DNA of 41,852 nucleotides from Bacteroidales bacterium. GTDB taxonomy: Bacteria > Bacteroidota > Bacteroidia > Bacteroidales > VadinHA17. The translations under genes and the position numbers were made by a program. Numbering within the stretch: position 1 is the stretch's first letter; each line of letters begins with the position of its first letter. Shown here piece by piece: positions 18,760 to 28,464 of the stretch. Below the pieces are notes generated by a model. That model saw only the letters and a list, made by a program, of their open reading frames with translations. It was not told the origin of the DNA and did not search any database. The stretch is from assembly GCA_003141415.1 (NCBI GenBank), contig PLLX01000181.1:3034-44885 (forward strand), read 5' to 3'.

Positions 18760-18866
18760 ACTCACCCCCGTCCCGCTCTCTAATCCTTGGAGAGTGGCGT
18801 AATATATTGAATATTAGTAATTTCCCTCTCTTTACGAAGTAGAGAGTTGGATCAAGGGGGGTGAGT
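18760..18866. repeat. Inverted repeat and hairpins between metF and metK
   Basis: In the 300-bp metF-metK gap, ACTCACCCCC (18760-18769) faces GGGGGTGAGT (18857-18866). Between them are two CTCTC...GAGAG hairpins. This may end transcription from both sides. Further right (about 18980-19045) is a stretch with repeated ACCGCA/TGCGGT-type words. The minus strand holds a 23-codon ORF (18895-18966) that I did not accept as a gene. Confidence 0.5.
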
Positions 18867-19046
18867 ACGTTTGAATATGGTGGTTACGGGCAAATTATCT
18901 CTCCAATGCTTTTGCCATCTCCCTGAGAAGAATCTTATTCTGTTTCAATTCGTCGAGAATGTTCATAGTCGAAAATGGCCTGCGGTTTGCGGTGCGCGGC
19001 TTTTAAAAAATCACCGCATACCGTACGCCACATACCGGTAACCGGT

Positions 19047-20390
19047 TTATAATTTAAATGCCTTTTTAATTTTGTCTACATAATCCAGTTTTTCCCAGGC
19101 AAAGAATTCGACTTTTTTCTGGTAGACTTTTTTCCCGTTTCCGTTAAGAGCTTTTGGCTTACTTCCGGGAACCTCATAATAAACATTAACAGTTTTGGAA
19201 TAACTATCACGGCCAAAATGGCCATATGATGCCGTAGGAAGGAATATAGGGTTTTTCAGGCCAAAACGCTGAACAATTGAGTATGGCCGCATATCGAAAA
19301 GCTTATTTATAGTCTGTGCAATCTCTCCATCGTGAAGAATCTTTCCTTTTTTGTCTTTTACCTTTGCGGTGCCATTAGTATTTACATACAGACCAACAGG
19401 TTGAGCAACTCCAATAGCATATGCTACCTGGATCAGCGCCTGGTCGCAAACTCCTGCAGCCACCAGGTTCTTTGCAATATGACGGGCCGCATAGGCAGCT
19501 GATCTGTCAACTTTAGATGAATCCTTTCCCGAAAATGCGCCTCCTCCGTGAGCACCATGACCACCATAAGTATCAACTATGATCTTACGGCCGGTAAGTC
19601 CGGTATCCCCGTGAGGACCTCCTATTACAAATTTGCCAGTGGGATTAACCAGAAGTTTAAAATCGCTGGTAAACAATTTCTGAATTCTTGCAGGCAGTGT
19701 TTTTTTAACTCTTGGTATGAGGATTTTCTCAAGATCTTCGCCTATCTTCTGTTGCATTGCTTTTTCAGCAACCTGTTCAGCTTTGTGCGATTTGTCTTTT
19801 GGCAGTACAAATTCATCATGCTGTGTGCTTATAACTATAGTATCGATACGGAGAGGTTTGTTATTATCATCATATTCAACAGTAACCTGTGATTTACTGT
19901 CGGGTCTGAGATATTTCATCTGTTTGCCTTCATGCCGTATAGCTGCCAGTTCCTGAAGAAGCCTGTGGGCCAGCTCAATTGTTAATGGCATATAATTATC
20001 CATTTCACGGCATGCATATCCAAACATCATACCCTGGTCACCTGCTCCCTGTTCCTCAGGTTTATCGCGAACAACACCCTGATTTATGTCGTTTGATTGT
20101 TCATGTATCGTTGAGATAACACCACATGAGTCGCAATCGAAACGGTATTCGGCTTTTGTGTATCCGATATTACGGATCACACCTCTTGCGCTCTCCTGGT
20201 GATCAACCCATCCTGTAGTGCGGACTTCTCCGCCACAGACAACGAGCCCGGTTGTTACAAATGTTTCGCAGGCAACTTTTGATTCCGGATCCCATCGCAG
20301 GAATTCGTCAAGTAAAGAATCTGAGATCTGATCGGCTACCTTATCGGGGTGACCTTCTGAAACTGATTCGGAAGTAAATAAATATCCCAT
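19047..20390 (-). CDS. metK: S-adenosylmethionine synthetase
   Basis: This 447-residue enzyme makes SAM from methionine and ATP. Family signatures are [18 protein letters not shown] at the N-terminus, [12 protein letters not shown] (ATP binding), and the glycine-rich [31 protein letters not shown]. The length is near the Bacteroidota norm, with a short lysine-rich C-terminal addition. It is convergent with the met operon and has its own minus-strand promoter region; no SAM riboswitch is visible in front of it. It closes the loop, since its product is the ligand of the riboswitch at 11217-11329. Confidence 0.97.
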   Translation of the reverse strand: MGYLFTSESVSEGHPDKVADQISDSLLDEFLRWDPESKVACETFVTTGLVVCGGEVRTTGWVDHQESARGVIRNIGYTKAEYRFDCDSCGVISTIHEQSNDINQGVVRDKPEEQGAGDQGMMFGYACREMDNYMPLTIELAHRLLQELAAIRHEGKQMKYLRPDSKSQVTVEYDDNNKPLRIDTIVISTQHDEFVLPKDKSHKAEQVAEKAMQQKIGEDLEKILIPRVKKTLPARIQKLFTSDFKLLVNPTGKFVIGGPHGDTGLTGRKIIVDTYGGHGAHGGGAFSGKDSSKVDRSAAYAARHIAKNLVAAGVCDQALIQVAYAIGVAQPVGLYVNTNGTAKVKDKKGKILHDGEIAQTINKLFDMRPYSIVQRFGLKNPIFLPTASYGHFGRDSYSKTVNVYYEVPGSKPKALNGNGKKVYQKKVEFFAWEKLDYVDKIKKAFKL

Positions 20391-20696
20391 ATTAATATTA
20401 TTAATTCATTATTAAAAAAAAGATTAAGATTGGTTGATTGTAAATAAGGAATTATCCGCGGTTTAGCATTTTTTTTCCTGTGGTTGCAATCAGCACAAAT
20501 CTTTCCACTAATTTATTACGGTACAAAGCTACAAAAAAAAAGAGTATAAGGAAATTTATATACAAAAATGTTGATTTTCTTCGTTCCGCCTTTGTTTAAT
20601 CCCTCTGACTCTCCCTCTTTTCAACCCCCCAACCTCTCATATGGGGGGTAGATCTTGGGAGATTTAGGGGTAAAACATGGAATTGCAAACAAAATT
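20391..20696. promoter_or_regulatory. gldA-metK intergenic region: metK promoter box, long leader and a repeat
   Basis: On the minus strand TAGCTTTG (20524-20531) fits the -7 consensus; the -33 element is not clear. It implies a metK leader of about 125 nt in which I recognise no known riboswitch, only a 5-codon ORF (20453-20470). Near the gldA end, CCCCCC (20625-20630) faces GGGGGG (20643-20648) in a copy of the C/G-tract repeat. Confidence 0.45.
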
Positions 20697-21611
20697 CTAT
20701 CCATTAGTCAGATGTCTGAAGACCTCTTCAAGACTACTTTCCTGTTTCTGTAATGAAAGAACAGTAAGATTATTTTTTACCGCGAAGTTGAACAGGTAGG
20801 GGCGGATATCCACATCTCCTTCAGCTTCAATTACCCATACATAGTCCCGGATTTTCTTTACGCTGCTCACATTTGCAATATCTGCCAGTGATGAATCCGT
20901 GACATCTTTATCGAATTCAACCTGAATAACTTGTTTAGGTCGTTTAATTATAGAATATATATTGCTCTTTTCCTCATCAGCGACAATTATCCCTTTATCA
21001 ATAATTATTACTCGGTCGCATATCGCTTCAACCTCCTGCATTATATGTGTTGAAAGCATCACTGTCTTTTCCTTTCCGGCCTCTTTTATGAGATTTCGTA
21101 TCTCAACGATCTGATTCGGGTCAAGACCGGTGGTAGCCTCATCAAGTATCAGTACGGCAGGATTATGAATAAGGGCCTGCGCCAGTCCGACCCTTTGTCT
21201 GTATCCTTTTGAGAGTGAGCCAATTTTTTTATTCTGTTCAGGTGCGAGTCCTGTTAATTCAATTATATTATCTATCTGCTTTTTTTCTGATATGCCTGAT
21301 TTATAGATAGAAGCCACAAAACCCAGGTATTCCCTTACATACATTTCAGGGTAAAGAGGATTGTTCTCAGGAAGATATCCTATCTGCTTTTTGACTTCGG
21401 AACTATCAGCTTCAACAGCAAGACCATTAACCGTTACTTTGCCCGATGATGCAGGAATAAAACCGGTAATAATCTTCATCATTGTGGACTTACCGGCGCC
21501 ATTAGGTCCAAGAAACCCGACTATTTCGCCGGTCCCGACTTCAAACGAGATATTATCGAGTGCTTTCTGATCACCATAAAATTTTGAAACACCCGTTACT
21601 AGAATGGACAT
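20697..21611 (-). CDS. gldA: ABC transporter ATP-binding protein, GldA-like
   Basis: This 304-residue ATPase has Walker A GPNGAGKST, the Q-loop IGYLPENNPLY, the signature LSKGYRQRVGLAQAL, Walker B AVLILDEATTGLDP and the H-loop LSTHIMQEVE, followed by a C-terminal domain of about 80 residues. The pattern (LSKGYRQRVG, PENNPLYPEM) matches GldA, the ATPase that works with the permeases GldF and GldG in gliding Bacteroidota. Neither permease is in this window, so a gliding role is inferred by similarity only; non-gliding species also carry such proteins. It lies 55 bp downstream of the UspA gene on the same strand and could share its transcript. Confidence 0.82.
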   Translation of the reverse strand: MSILVTGVSKFYGDQKALDNISFEVGTGEIVGFLGPNGAGKSTMMKIITGFIPASSGKVTVNGLAVEADSSEVKKQIGYLPENNPLYPEMYVREYLGFVASIYKSGISEKKQIDNIIELTGLAPEQNKKIGSLSKGYRQRVGLAQALIHNPAVLILDEATTGLDPNQIVEIRNLIKEAGKEKTVMLSTHIMQEVEAICDRVIIIDKGIIVADEEKSNIYSIIKRPKQVIQVEFDKDVTDSSLADIANVSSVKKIRDYVWVIEAEGDVDIRPYLFNFAVKNNLTVLSLQKQESSLEEVFRHLTNG

Positions 21612-21666
21612 AATCTGGATATTATTTTTTCATTACCTGTTGTGAAGATAATGTATGGGGATTTTA

Positions 21667-22518
21667 TTATGACCCCCAGCCACCCATAAATTGTCCCACA
21701 CTGGCAAAAGAGGCTATTGGATTTACGCAGCAGACAGGAATCCTGGAACTGTTTGCAATAATTTGTTGTTCTGAAGCTCCAACCATATAGTCAGCAAAAG
21801 TAATATTCTTTGTAGTTACAATCAGGATCAGGTCGGCATTAATCTTCTGTGCAAAATCAATTGTCTTTTCAGCTATCTTGCCTTTTGGCATATCGTGGAT
21901 CTCGTAATCTATATTATTTTGAATCAGGTATTTGATAGCAAAATTTAAATTGATTTTTGTCTTTTTTAATATACTTTTATCGGTGCTTCTTGAAACAAGC
22001 ATATGAATTTTGGATTCAAAGTATTTCCCCATAAAAATTGCCATTTTTATCTTCTCCTTATTCTCACCACGGAAATCAACAGGGAAGACAATATTATGAT
22101 ACCGCTCCTGGTCCGCAGGAGGATCCTGTACAACAATAAATGGAATTTTTGATTTTACTATAACTTTTAAAGCCCAGCTGCCCATAAGCTTTTGCATCCC
22201 TTTCATACCATGTGTACCCATAACCACCAGACTGGCTTCCTTCTCATTTACAAAATCGGCTATTGCCGAAAATATACTTCCTTTGGAAATATGGTAAAGA
22301 ATCGGGATACCGTATTTTTGATTGTTTTCTTCAACCAGGCGTTTTAGAAGCGTGGTTTTTCCTGCATATGCTTTAGGACTGACACCTGTATCCACGATAT
22401 GCAGAAGACAGATATCATTTCCTACCATGCGGCTTATCTTAACTGCATGCGCTAATGCGTTTTCAGCAACATGAGAAAAATCCCATGGTACAACTATAAG
22501 TTTTTTAATCTCTTCCAT
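21667..22518 (-). CDS. Tandem universal stress protein (UspA family)
   Basis: At 283 residues this contains two Usp domains. The first opens with LIVVPWDFSHVAENALAHAVK and ends with the nucleotide-binding pattern MGTHGMKGMQKLMGSWALKVI followed by IPFIVVQDPP. The second begins near NIVFPVDF and ends with VGASEQQIIANSSRIPVCCVNP, where the glycine-rich loop is degenerate. So the first domain may bind ATP and the second may not. It is cytosolic and its function is unknown beyond stress association. It has a full promoter (22547-22577) and may extend into gldA. Confidence 0.88.
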   Translation of the reverse strand: MEEIKKLIVVPWDFSHVAENALAHAVKISRMVGNDICLLHIVDTGVSPKAYAGKTTLLKRLVEENNQKYGIPILYHISKGSIFSAIADFVNEKEASLVVMGTHGMKGMQKLMGSWALKVIVKSKIPFIVVQDPPADQERYHNIVFPVDFRGENKEKIKMAIFMGKYFESKIHMLVSRSTDKSILKKTKINLNFAIKYLIQNNIDYEIHDMPKGKIAEKTIDFAQKINADLILIVTTKNITFADYMVGASEQQIIANSSRIPVCCVNPIASFASVGQFMGGWGS

Positions 22519-22546
22519 AGCTCCTGGTTATTTACATTTTTATATC

Positions 22547-22577
22547 CAAAGTTATTCAGATTTTACCAATTTTCAAA
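22547..22577 (-). promoter_or_regulatory. Promoter of the UspA gene
   Basis: On the minus strand TTTG (22577-22574), a 19-nt spacer and TAACTTTG (22554-22547) match the Bacteroidota consensus. The ATG is at 22518, giving a short leader. The rest of the 363-bp gap to asnS holds a candidate asnS -7 box TATTTTTG (22851-22858) and no visible gene. Confidence 0.7.
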
Positions 22578-22881
22578 CCAATATGCGAGTGCAGGGTCTT
22601 TCTTTTAACTTCTGATATTGAATAATTTGAAACCCCTGCTAAAAAATTATTGATTTTCAAGCGACTTCTAACGAGTTTTTAAATTTAATCCTTTTTTAGT
22701 TATAAGAACTTCTTTAAGTAATTAACTCTGATCCAGGGTAATTATTATTGTTCCCGGTCAAATAATCTGAATAAGAAGACTCTAACGTACAAAAATAGTG
22801 CCATAAAGAAATAAATGCGACCCAATCTGCCTTAGCGGCTAACATTTTATTATTTTTGCAAATCTGTTTTTTTGAATTTAA

Positions 22882-24279
22882 ATGCTCATGATGAAAAGAA
22901 TTAAGGTAAAAAACCTGTTATCCAACCCGGAGTTGGGATCAGATGTACTGGTAAAAGGATGGGTAAGAACAAAGAGGGGAAACAAAAACATTATTTTTGT
23001 TGCTCTGAATGACGGATCGACGATTAACAATATTCAGGTTGTTGTGGAAGTGGCATCGTTTGACGAGAATCTTCTTAAAGAGATTTCAACAGGAGCTTGT
23101 ATAGGTGTTACGGGTAAGCTGATTGAGTCTCAGGGACAGGGACAACACATCGAAATAAGTGCTGCAACCATTGAAATTTATGGTAAAAGCGATGCTGAAA
23201 CATACCCTCTGCAAAAGAAGGGACATTCTATGGAATTCCTCAGAGAGAATGCCCATCTGCGCTTCAGAACCAATACATTCGGTGCTGTCTTCAGAATAAG
23301 ACATGCAATGGCTTTCGCAATTCACAAATACTTTAATGATAAAGGATTCATCTATCTTCATACTCCTATTATCACAGGAAGCGACTGTGAAGGGGCCGGG
23401 GAGATGTTCCATGTTACAACAATGGATCTGAAGAACATGCCACGTACGGCGGATGGTTCAGTGGATTACAATAATGATTTTTTTGGAAAAGAAACAAATC
23501 TGACAGTTTCCGGCCAGCTCGAAGGTGAACTTGGCGCTCTTTCGTTAGGTGATATCTACACCTTCGGACCAACATTCAGGGCGGAAAACTCAAACACGCC
23601 CAGGCACCTCGCTGAGTTTTGGATGATAGAGCCTGAGATGGCATTTTATGACCTGACTGATAATATGGATCTTGCGGAAGATTTTGTTAAATACCTGATC
23701 AGATACGCCCTCGATAACTGCATCGAAGATCTTGAGTTTCTAAATAATATGATTGATAAAGCTCTTCTTGAAAGACTTAAATTTGTTGTTGATAATGAAT
23801 TTGTAAGAATAACATATACAGAGGCAGTTTCAATTCTCACATCTTCAGGGAAACAATGGGAATACCAGGTTGACTGGGGTCGCGATCTTCAGGCTGAACA
23901 TGAAAGGTATCTGGTTGAAGAGCATTTCAAAAGGCCTGTAATCCTTACTGATTATCCTAAAGAAATCAAGGCGTTTTATATGAAACAGAATGACGATGGC
24001 AAAACTGTAAGAGCCATGGATGTCCTGTTTCCCGGGATCGGTGAAATAATAGGCGGATCACAGCGAGAAGAGCAATATGATAGATTGCTTTCACGTATTA
24101 AAGAGTTGAAGTTGCAGGAAAAGGATTTCTGGTGGTACCTCGATACAAGAAGATTCGGCTCTGCACCTCATAGTGGATTTGGTCTTGGGTTTGAAAGGTT
24201 AATATTGTTTGTTACAGGAATGGCAAATATACGGGATGTGATACCATTTCCAAGAACTCCAAAGAATGCTGAATTTTAA
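22882..24279 (+). CDS. asnS: Asparaginyl-tRNA synthetase
   Basis: This class II synthetase of 465 residues charges tRNA-Asn. It has an N-terminal OB-fold ([25 protein letters not shown]) and the class II motifs: motif 1 around [26 protein letters not shown], motif 2 [21 protein letters not shown], and motif 3 [23 protein letters not shown](I)EPE and the residues around it favour AsnRS over AspRS. Start codons at 22882 and three or six bases later are equivalent. The next gene, rpoN, follows after 38 bp; this neighbour pair is common in the phylum. Confidence 0.96.
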   Translation: MLMMKRIKVKNLLSNPELGSDVLVKGWVRTKRGNKNIIFVALNDGSTINNIQVVVEVASFDENLLKEISTGACIGVTGKLIESQGQGQHIEISAATIEIYGKSDAETYPLQKKGHSMEFLRENAHLRFRTNTFGAVFRIRHAMAFAIHKYFNDKGFIYLHTPIITGSDCEGAGEMFHVTTMDLKNMPRTADGSVDYNNDFFGKETNLTVSGQLEGELGALSLGDIYTFGPTFRAENSNTPRHLAEFWMIEPEMAFYDLTDNMDLAEDFVKYLIRYALDNCIEDLEFLNNMIDKALLERLKFVVDNEFVRITYTEAVSILTSSGKQWEYQVDWGRDLQAEHERYLVEEHFKRPVILTDYPKEIKAFYMKQNDDGKTVRAMDVLFPGIGEIIGGSQREEQYDRLLSRIKELKLQEKDFWWYLDTRRFGSAPHSGFGLGFERLILFVTGMANIRDVIPFPRTPKNAEF

Positions 24280-24317
24280 AATTCTGATTCAGGGTTAAAT
24301 AATTTGAGGAGAGAAGT

Positions 24318-25772
24318 ATGTTAAAGCAAAGGTTACAGCAGAAGTTGCTTCAGAAACTTTCACCACAACAGATCCAGATGATCAAACTGCTGGAAGTTCC
24401 TACTTTGCAGATAGAACAGCGTATTAAAAAGGAACTCGAGGAAAACCCTGCTCTTGAGGAAGGCGCCGAGGGGGAAGAGATTCCCACAGAACCGGAAGAA
24501 GATCAGTTCGAGGAGAAAGATAAAGATCAGGACGAATTCACACTTGATGATTATATCGAAGAGGACGATATTCCGGATTACCGCCTTCAGGCAAAAAACT
24601 ACAGCAAGGATGAAGATAAAAGGACAGAGATACCCTTTTCTGTCGGATTCTCATTTCATGAAAATCTAGAATCACAACTCGGTCTAAGGGATCTTACTGA
24701 TAAACAGAAGATTCTGGGAGAATACATAATCGGTAATATCGATGAAGATGGATACCTGAGAAGAGAACTGATAAACATTGTTGACGATCTTGCTTTCCTT
24801 CAGAATGTTGAAACTACCGAAAATGAACTTGAAGAGGTTCTCCAAATAATTCAGGATCTTGAACCGGCAGGTGTCGGTGCAAGAACCCTCAGGGAATGCC
24901 TTTTGCTGCAGATTGAAAAACGCGGCAATTCGCAACATTCCATGAAGCTTGCCCATACAATACTCGATCTGCATTTTGAAGAATTCACAAAAAGACATTA
25001 CGACAAAATCATTTCAAGGCTTGGTATCACAGAAGATGAACTTAAAGCTGCCATCGATGAGATTTTAAGACTTAACCCTAAACCGGGAGGCGTTTACAGC
25101 GATCCATTTAATAAAACCTCACAACCGATAATCCCTGATTTCATCCTGGAGCTTTCTGAAGACGGTTTCGACCTTCATTTAAATTCAAAAAATCTTCCTG
25201 AACTAAGATTAAGTTCCGCCTATAGCGAGATGCTTCATTCTTACAGTAAAGATAAAAGCCAGAAAAAAGAGATGAAAGATGCTGTACTTTTTGTTAAGCA
25301 GAAAATCGATTCTGCCAAATGGTTTATAGACGCAATAAAACAGCGACAAAACACTCTTCTTCTTACAATGAATGCTATTCTCGAATATCAGCAGGAATAT
25401 TTTATTGATGGCGATGAGACAAAATTAAAACCAATGATCCTGAAGGATGTTGCTGAAATGACAGGTCTCGATATTTCAACTGTATCCAGGGTAGCTAACA
25501 GTAAATTTGTTCAAACTCATTTTGGAATATTTTCCCTGAAGTTTTTCTTTTCGGAGGGACTTCAGACAGATAGCGGAGAAGAGGTATCAACCCGGGAGAT
25601 AAAACGGATATTGCAGGATTGTATTGAAAATGAACAAAAACGCAGACCATTAACCGATGAGAGCCTCACGGATATCCTCCAGGAAAAAGGGTATCAGATA
25701 GCACGCCGTACTGTAGCGAAATACCGTGAACAACTTAATATTCCTGTTGCAAGACTGAGGAGGGAGATTTAA
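24318..25772 (+). CDS. rpoN: RNA polymerase sigma-54 factor
   Basis: This 484-residue protein has the three sigma-54 regions. Region I is Gln/Leu-rich (LKQRLQQKLLQKLSPQQIQMIKLLE); region II is very acidic (about residues 47-95); region III contains the core-binding part, a helix-turn-helix (KDVAEMTGLDISTVSRVANSK) and the RpoN box ARRTVAKYREQLNIP close to the C-terminus. It directs polymerase to -24/-12 promoters and needs an AAA+ activator, none of which is encoded here. It is preceded by AGGAGAG-like sequence and is co-oriented with asnS and the PAP2-like gene. Confidence 0.96.
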   Translation: MLKQRLQQKLLQKLSPQQIQMIKLLEVPTLQIEQRIKKELEENPALEEGAEGEEIPTEPEEDQFEEKDKDQDEFTLDDYIEEDDIPDYRLQAKNYSKDEDKRTEIPFSVGFSFHENLESQLGLRDLTDKQKILGEYIIGNIDEDGYLRRELINIVDDLAFLQNVETTENELEEVLQIIQDLEPAGVGARTLRECLLLQIEKRGNSQHSMKLAHTILDLHFEEFTKRHYDKIISRLGITEDELKAAIDEILRLNPKPGGVYSDPFNKTSQPIIPDFILELSEDGFDLHLNSKNLPELRLSSAYSEMLHSYSKDKSQKKEMKDAVLFVKQKIDSAKWFIDAIKQRQNTLLLTMNAILEYQQEYFIDGDETKLKPMILKDVAEMTGLDISTVSRVANSKFVQTHFGIFSLKFFFSEGLQTDSGEEVSTREIKRILQDCIENEQKRRPLTDESLTDILQEKGYQIARRTVAKYREQLNIPVARLRREI

Positions 25773-25827
25773 TGAACTCGCCCCTTTAATTATTGATTGT
25801 TATTATAAAAGATTATTATACGCTCCC

Positions 25828-26460
25828 ATGAAAGCTGAAGAATCAAACAATATCCTCGATAAACTGGCAAAAATAATCACCATAATTTTTCATCCGCTGC
25901 TGATGCCAGTCTATGGAATGGCAATTATTTTTTCAGCGCCAACCCTGTTAGGATACCTTCCTTTTACCGTGAAGAAACTGTTACTTCTTATAATGCTTGT
26001 AAATAATATATTGTTACCCCTTTCATTGTTGCCTTTTCTTATTCACAGGAATATTATCACCTCGTGGACCATAAGTGAAAGAAGAGAACGGAATATTCCA
26101 CTGATAATTACAACTCTCCTTTATTGTGCTACATCATATATTATTTCCAGGTTCCCCATTCCTGTGTTTTTGAAATCATTCATTTTTGCTGCAACACTTC
26201 TCTCATTAATGGTAACAGTTATTAATTTCTGGTGGAAGATATCTCTTCATGCTGTTGGTTCAGGTGCCCTTATTGGTCTGGTGTTGATCCTTTCTTTAAA
26301 GATGTTAACCCCATTGGAATGGTATCTGATTTCAGCAATTATTGCAGGAGGCCTGGTTCTTTCCTCAAGATTGAAACTTAATCTCCATAGCCCTGTGGAG
26401 GTGTGGGTCGGATTGTTTGCAGGATTCTTTGTATTAACACTCTTTATGACACTTTTCTAG
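25828..26460 (+). CDS. PAP2-like membrane phosphatase
   Basis: This 210-residue protein has about six hydrophobic segments. Conserved PAP2-type elements are seen: ISERRERNIPL (a diverged motif 1), KISLHAVGSGALIG (S-x-H-x-x-G, motif 2) and SRLKLNLHSPVEVWVGLFAG (SR...H...V-x-x-G, motif 3). This suggests a lipid phosphate or undecaprenyl-diphosphate phosphatase-like enzyme in the inner membrane, but motif 1 is unusual and activity is not certain. It follows rpoN by 55 bp. Its 3' end overlaps the convergent glycosyltransferase gene by 27 bp. Confidence 0.75.
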   Translation: MKAEESNNILDKLAKIITIIFHPLLMPVYGMAIIFSAPTLLGYLPFTVKKLLLLIMLVNNILLPLSLLPFLIHRNIITSWTISERRERNIPLIITTLLYCATSYIISRFPIPVFLKSFIFAATLLSLMVTVINFWWKISLHAVGSGALIGLVLILSLKMLTPLEWYLISAIIAGGLVLSSRLKLNLHSPVEVWVGLFAGFFVLTLFMTLF

Positions 26461-27543
26461 CAGCTCATTCAGCGCTTCAGTTAAAAGGATGCTGCTTTGC
26501 CTGTTTATTTCACCCTGCCATACAGTTTTACCCTGTCTGATAGTAATTCCGGCTTTAATTTCACTCTGAGAGACAGTATAAAACCAACCCTTTTCCGAGA
26601 GGTAATCTGCCAGGTATTCCTGTTCTGTCTGGCCCGGTGTAGGAATAATCAAAGCAGTGCAATTCAGACTCGTAAGCTCCATAATTGTAGTATAGCCCGA
26701 CCTTGTGATAATGCTATCACTGTCTTCTATTATCTCTTTCATCCTGAATGCAGAAAGGTGATTATAAAAGGTAATGTTCCCATTACTTGCAATTTCACCT
26801 CTCTTCCCGGGCCTTCCTTCAAAAATAACAGTTTGGGGTTCTTTGTCTTTCAGAAGTGTCACAAGTTTCTTTTTAAAAATTTCCCTTTGTGGCTCCGGCC
26901 CTGAAAGAATAACTGTGTTATGATGAAATTTTACCGGATTCTCATTCAGAGATTGCTCACAAGCTATAAACCTTGATAGAATCCCTATATACCTCACATT
27001 ATCAGGTAGTTTCATTCCATGTGACAGCCTGCCTGAAAGGTTCAGATCGCCGGGCAGATCGGGAATAAAACAAAGAGAATACTTATTAATGATTTTCCTG
27101 TGTAATAATACTCCTACTGGCTCCAGGAACTTCAGGTGCTTTGGAAAAGGGATGAGAGGCATATGGGTTACATACACTGAAGTGATCTTCATGTTCCATA
27201 GTCCGAACCGGTTATCGCTGATAATTATATCAACCTCATGTTCCGCGATAAGTTTTTTTAACCTGTGGTGTTCCATGATTATATAATACAGAAGCACAGG
27301 TATTTTGAACAGCAGGAAAAGATATTGAGGAAGGAATCGTGAATAACCGGGTTTGAAGCCCGGGAAATTGATATAAGATAGTCCGGGTAATTCATTCCTG
27401 AAGAGTGATAAATGTTCTTCTCCCGAGGCAATTATGACATTATTGTTCATTTCCCGAAGCTTCCTTGCGAGAGGGATCATTCGGGCGGCATGACCCAATC
27501 CCCATTCCAGGGGACAGATAAGTATGTTGTAACTTTTATTCAA
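26434..27543 (-). CDS. Glycosyltransferase, GT-B fold (MurG/GT28-like)
   Basis: This 369-residue protein starts with a Rossmann strand and glycine motif, NILICPLEWGLGHAARMIPLARKL, typical of GT28-like enzymes and close to the family annotated Glyco_trans_1_3. The C-terminal half has VILSGPEPQRE, the donor-site region DSIITRSGYTTIMELTSLNCTALIIPTPGQTEQEYLA, and a terminal helix. It is likely cytosolic, bound to the membrane face, and uses a nucleotide sugar. The acceptor is unknown. It lies one base after the radical SAM gene and ends the long minus-strand gene run. Confidence 0.82.
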   Translation of the reverse strand: MNKSYNILICPLEWGLGHAARMIPLARKLREMNNNVIIASGEEHLSLFRNELPGLSYINFPGFKPGYSRFLPQYLFLLFKIPVLLYYIIMEHHRLKKLIAEHEVDIIISDNRFGLWNMKITSVYVTHMPLIPFPKHLKFLEPVGVLLHRKIINKYSLCFIPDLPGDLNLSGRLSHGMKLPDNVRYIGILSRFIACEQSLNENPVKFHHNTVILSGPEPQREIFKKKLVTLLKDKEPQTVIFEGRPGKRGEIASNGNITFYNHLSAFRMKEIIEDSDSIITRSGYTTIMELTSLNCTALIIPTPGQTEQEYLADYLSEKGWFYTVSQSEIKAGITIRQGKTVWQGEINRQSSILLTEALNELLEKCHKEC

Positions 27544-27544
27544 T

Positions 27545-28327
27545 TTAACCGGAAACCTGTGTTTTGAAACCCATCGATTCTACCAGTGCAGCTATTCCCT
27601 TTAGTTCAATAAGTGGTACTTTATTTAAGCTGGTACCTTCGGGAGTATCTCTGGATATCGTATAGATCATAACTTGAGAGGGTTTTATTCTTTCAATTGC
27701 CTTAAGCCATGCATTAATTTCAACTGGAGTTGTGTTATCGATAACTTTTCCGTTATGTGTCCCCCGAAGAAAGAGTGTCTGAACAGTAACTTTTCCATTG
27801 AATCCGCGAAGATTTTCTATAAGCTCTTCAGCGCTGATATCAACTCGTGGCTGGTTGTGTATTTTAATCGTGGAATCAAATGCAGAATCAAGTTTAAGAA
27901 TGTTCTGATCAACTTTTAACAAAGCTGCTTTTATTAAGGGATTTGAAATTGTTGTTGCATTTGATAACACTGCGATTCTGGCATCAGGGAAGTACTTATC
28001 TCTCAATGTTATACTGTCATCTATAATACCCGGGAATTCAGGATGAAGAGTGGGTTCTCCGTTACCGGCATAAGTTATTACATCGGGGGCAAGGCCCTTT
28101 TTTTTCAGCTCTGATAATTTCAGTTCAAGAGCACTATAAACCTCTTCACGACGGGGAAGACGGCTGATAGCTTTTTCAATATCCCTTGTCCATCCGCATT
28201 CGCAGTAGATGCAATTAAAATTGCAGATCTTTTTCTTAGTGGGCAATAAATTTATTCCAAGAGAGACTCCCAACCTTCTGCTTTTAACAGGTCCGAATAT
28301 AATTTGATCAAAAAGAAATGTGGCCAT
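27545..28327 (-). CDS. Radical SAM protein
   Basis: This 260-residue protein has the cluster motif CNFNCIYC (CxxxCxxC) near residues 36-43, and ITYAGNGEPTLHPEF, the glycine-rich SAM-binding segment of radical SAM enzymes. The opening IIFGPVKSRRLGVSLGINLLP is characteristic of one uncharacterised group of small radical SAM proteins found across bacteria and archaea. There is no SPASM domain and only one cluster motif. The substrate is not known. It is followed immediately by the glycosyltransferase gene and preceded by a 137-bp gap with a palindromic repeat. Confidence 0.85.
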   Translation of the reverse strand: MATFLFDQIIFGPVKSRRLGVSLGINLLPTKKKICNFNCIYCECGWTRDIEKAISRLPRREEVYSALELKLSELKKKGLAPDVITYAGNGEPTLHPEFPGIIDDSITLRDKYFPDARIAVLSNATTISNPLIKAALLKVDQNILKLDSAFDSTIKIHNQPRVDISAEELIENLRGFNGKVTVQTLFLRGTHNGKVIDNTTPVEINAWLKAIERIKPSQVMIYTISRDTPEGTSLNKVPLIELKGIAALVESMGFKTQVSG

Positions 28328-28371
28328 TTATGTTTTCTGTTACCGGGGTCAAAATTAACATAAATATTGTT

Positions 28372-28440
28372 GCCCCCCAACCTCGAACGATGGGACTAAT
28401 TCTTTCACTCGTCGGTCCCCCAACCGGGCTAAAGGGGGGC
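28372..28440. repeat. Palindromic C/G-tract repeat between radical SAM and amidohydrolase genes
   Basis: GCCCCCC (28372-28378) pairs with GGGGGGC (28434-28440). Within lie CCCCCAACC and smaller inverted words. It interrupts an otherwise tight minus-strand gene run and may weaken or end transcription there. Confidence 0.6.
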
Positions 28441-28464
28441 AAAACCAAGAAAGGTGAAAATGAA

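Noticed and set aside
18895-18966. 23-codon ORF on the minus strand between metK and metF (MNILDELKQNKI...)
   Set aside because: It has a helical, plausible composition but no clear promoter, ribosome-binding context or family; the gap is full of repeats. I could not support it as a gene.
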